A stretch of 5,521 nucleotides of DNA from Sulfurovaceae bacterium (lineage in GTDB: Bacteria; Campylobacterota; Campylobacteria; Campylobacterales; Sulfurovaceae): positions 3,076 to 8,596 of the forward strand of contig JAOZOG010000084.1 in NCBI GenBank assembly GCA_029933395.1. The letters are read 5' to 3'. The notes under the pieces are model-generated. The model saw only the letters and a list, made by a program, of their open reading frames with translations, made no database searches and was not told the origin of the DNA. This document shows, in pieces, positions 5,273 to 5,521 of the stretch. The translations under genes were made by a program, and so were the position numbers. Each line of letters starts with the position of its first letter. Position 1 is the stretch's first letter.

Positions 5273-5301
5273 ATTATACTTCATATGAATTATAAAGTCA
5301 A
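5273..5301 (-). promoter_or_regulatory. Sigma70-type promoter of the toxin-antitoxin operon
   Basis: On the minus strand TTGACT (5296-5301) and TATAAT (5273-5278) are separated by exactly 17 bases, near consensus. The antitoxin start follows the -10 box by 29 bases, leaving a short leader. Confidence 0.8.
5280..5289. promoter_or_regulatory. Candidate autoregulatory operator
   Basis: TTCATATGAA is a perfect 10-bp palindrome between the -35 and -10 boxes. The half-site TGAA recurs at 5267-5270 on the other side of the -10 box, facing TTCA (5280-5283). A ribbon-helix-helix antitoxin dimer bound here would block polymerase, so this is the likely site of autorepression. Confidence 0.55.
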
Positions 5302-5427
5302 GGTTTCTTCATTTTACATAGCAATAGACAAATACATCAGGAAAATACCCCCGAAACAAGAATATAATAACAAAAGCTTGCACTCTATAGTAAGATCTCC
5401 AGCATACAAAAAATAGGAACCAACCCA

Positions 5428-5521
5428 ATGAAAGAGAAGAAAAGCCTCGGAATCATCGAACTGATCGCCATCGCAGTCGGCGGTATGGTCGGTGGCGGGA
5501 TCTTTACTATTCTGGGTATCT
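5428..5521 (+). CDS. APC-family amino-acid permease, N-terminus (3' truncated by window)
   Basis: The first 31 codons read MKEKKSLGIIELIAIAVGGMVGGGIFTILGI. A short basic N-terminus is followed by a hydrophobic first transmembrane segment containing GGMVGGGIF. This is the glycine-rich substrate-binding break of the amino acid-polyamine-organocation superfamily. It would be an inner-membrane transporter for amino acids; the substrate cannot be inferred. TAGGAA (5414-5419) is a weak ribosome site 8 bases before the ATG. The preceding AT-rich 126 bases, shared with the divergent toxin-antitoxin promoter, contain TATAAT (5363-5368) and TATAGT (5386-5391), neither with a good -35 box. Confidence 0.85.
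   Translation, partial: MKEKKSLGIIELIAIAVGGMVGGGIFTILGI

Overview
The window is bacterial DNA with short gaps, ATGA start/stop overlaps and moderately GC-rich genes. Protein style and gene content suggest a free-living Campylobacterota member of the Sulfurovum/Sulfurimonas type. That assignment rests on resemblance only; there is no marker gene here.

Layout. (1) 1-1726 (+): the 3' end of a 2-oxoacid dehydrogenase E2 acyltransferase gene, overlapping by 4 bases a complete dihydrolipoyl dehydrogenase (E3) gene. This is the downstream end of a pyruvate-dehydrogenase-type operon. (2) 1727-2138: a 412-bp stretch without protein genes. It holds a 266-bp MITE-like element (1786-2051) flanked by TTAA, with 31-bp terminal inverted repeats and two long internal hairpins, so almost every base can pair. 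A separate perfect 12-bp-stem palindrome of REP type (2087-2114) follows, just before the next gene. (3) 2139-4567 (+): a two-gene operon of a GCS2-family glutamate-cysteine-ligase-like amidoligase and an AstE/AspA-type M14 zinc hydrolase, coupled by an ATGA overlap. (4) 4574-5301 (-): a toxin-antitoxin module, convergent with that operon. A RelB/DinJ-like antitoxin is followed by an overlapping PIN (VapC-like) toxin. It has a strong sigma70-type promoter (TTGACT, 17 bp, TATAAT) with a palindrome between the boxes and a good Shine-Dalgarno site. (5) 5428-end (+): the first 31 codons of an APC-type amino-acid permease, diverging from the toxin-antitoxin module.

How the parts work together. E2 and E3 would serve one lipoate-dependent oxidative decarboxylation complex. 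The ligase/hydrolase pair probably makes and breaks a gamma-glutamyl-type or other amide bond in one pathway, with unknown substrate. The toxin-antitoxin module and the non-coding elements look like accessory insertions. The most unusual object is the fully self-complementary element at 1786-2051, which seems to have landed in the leader of the amidoligase operon.
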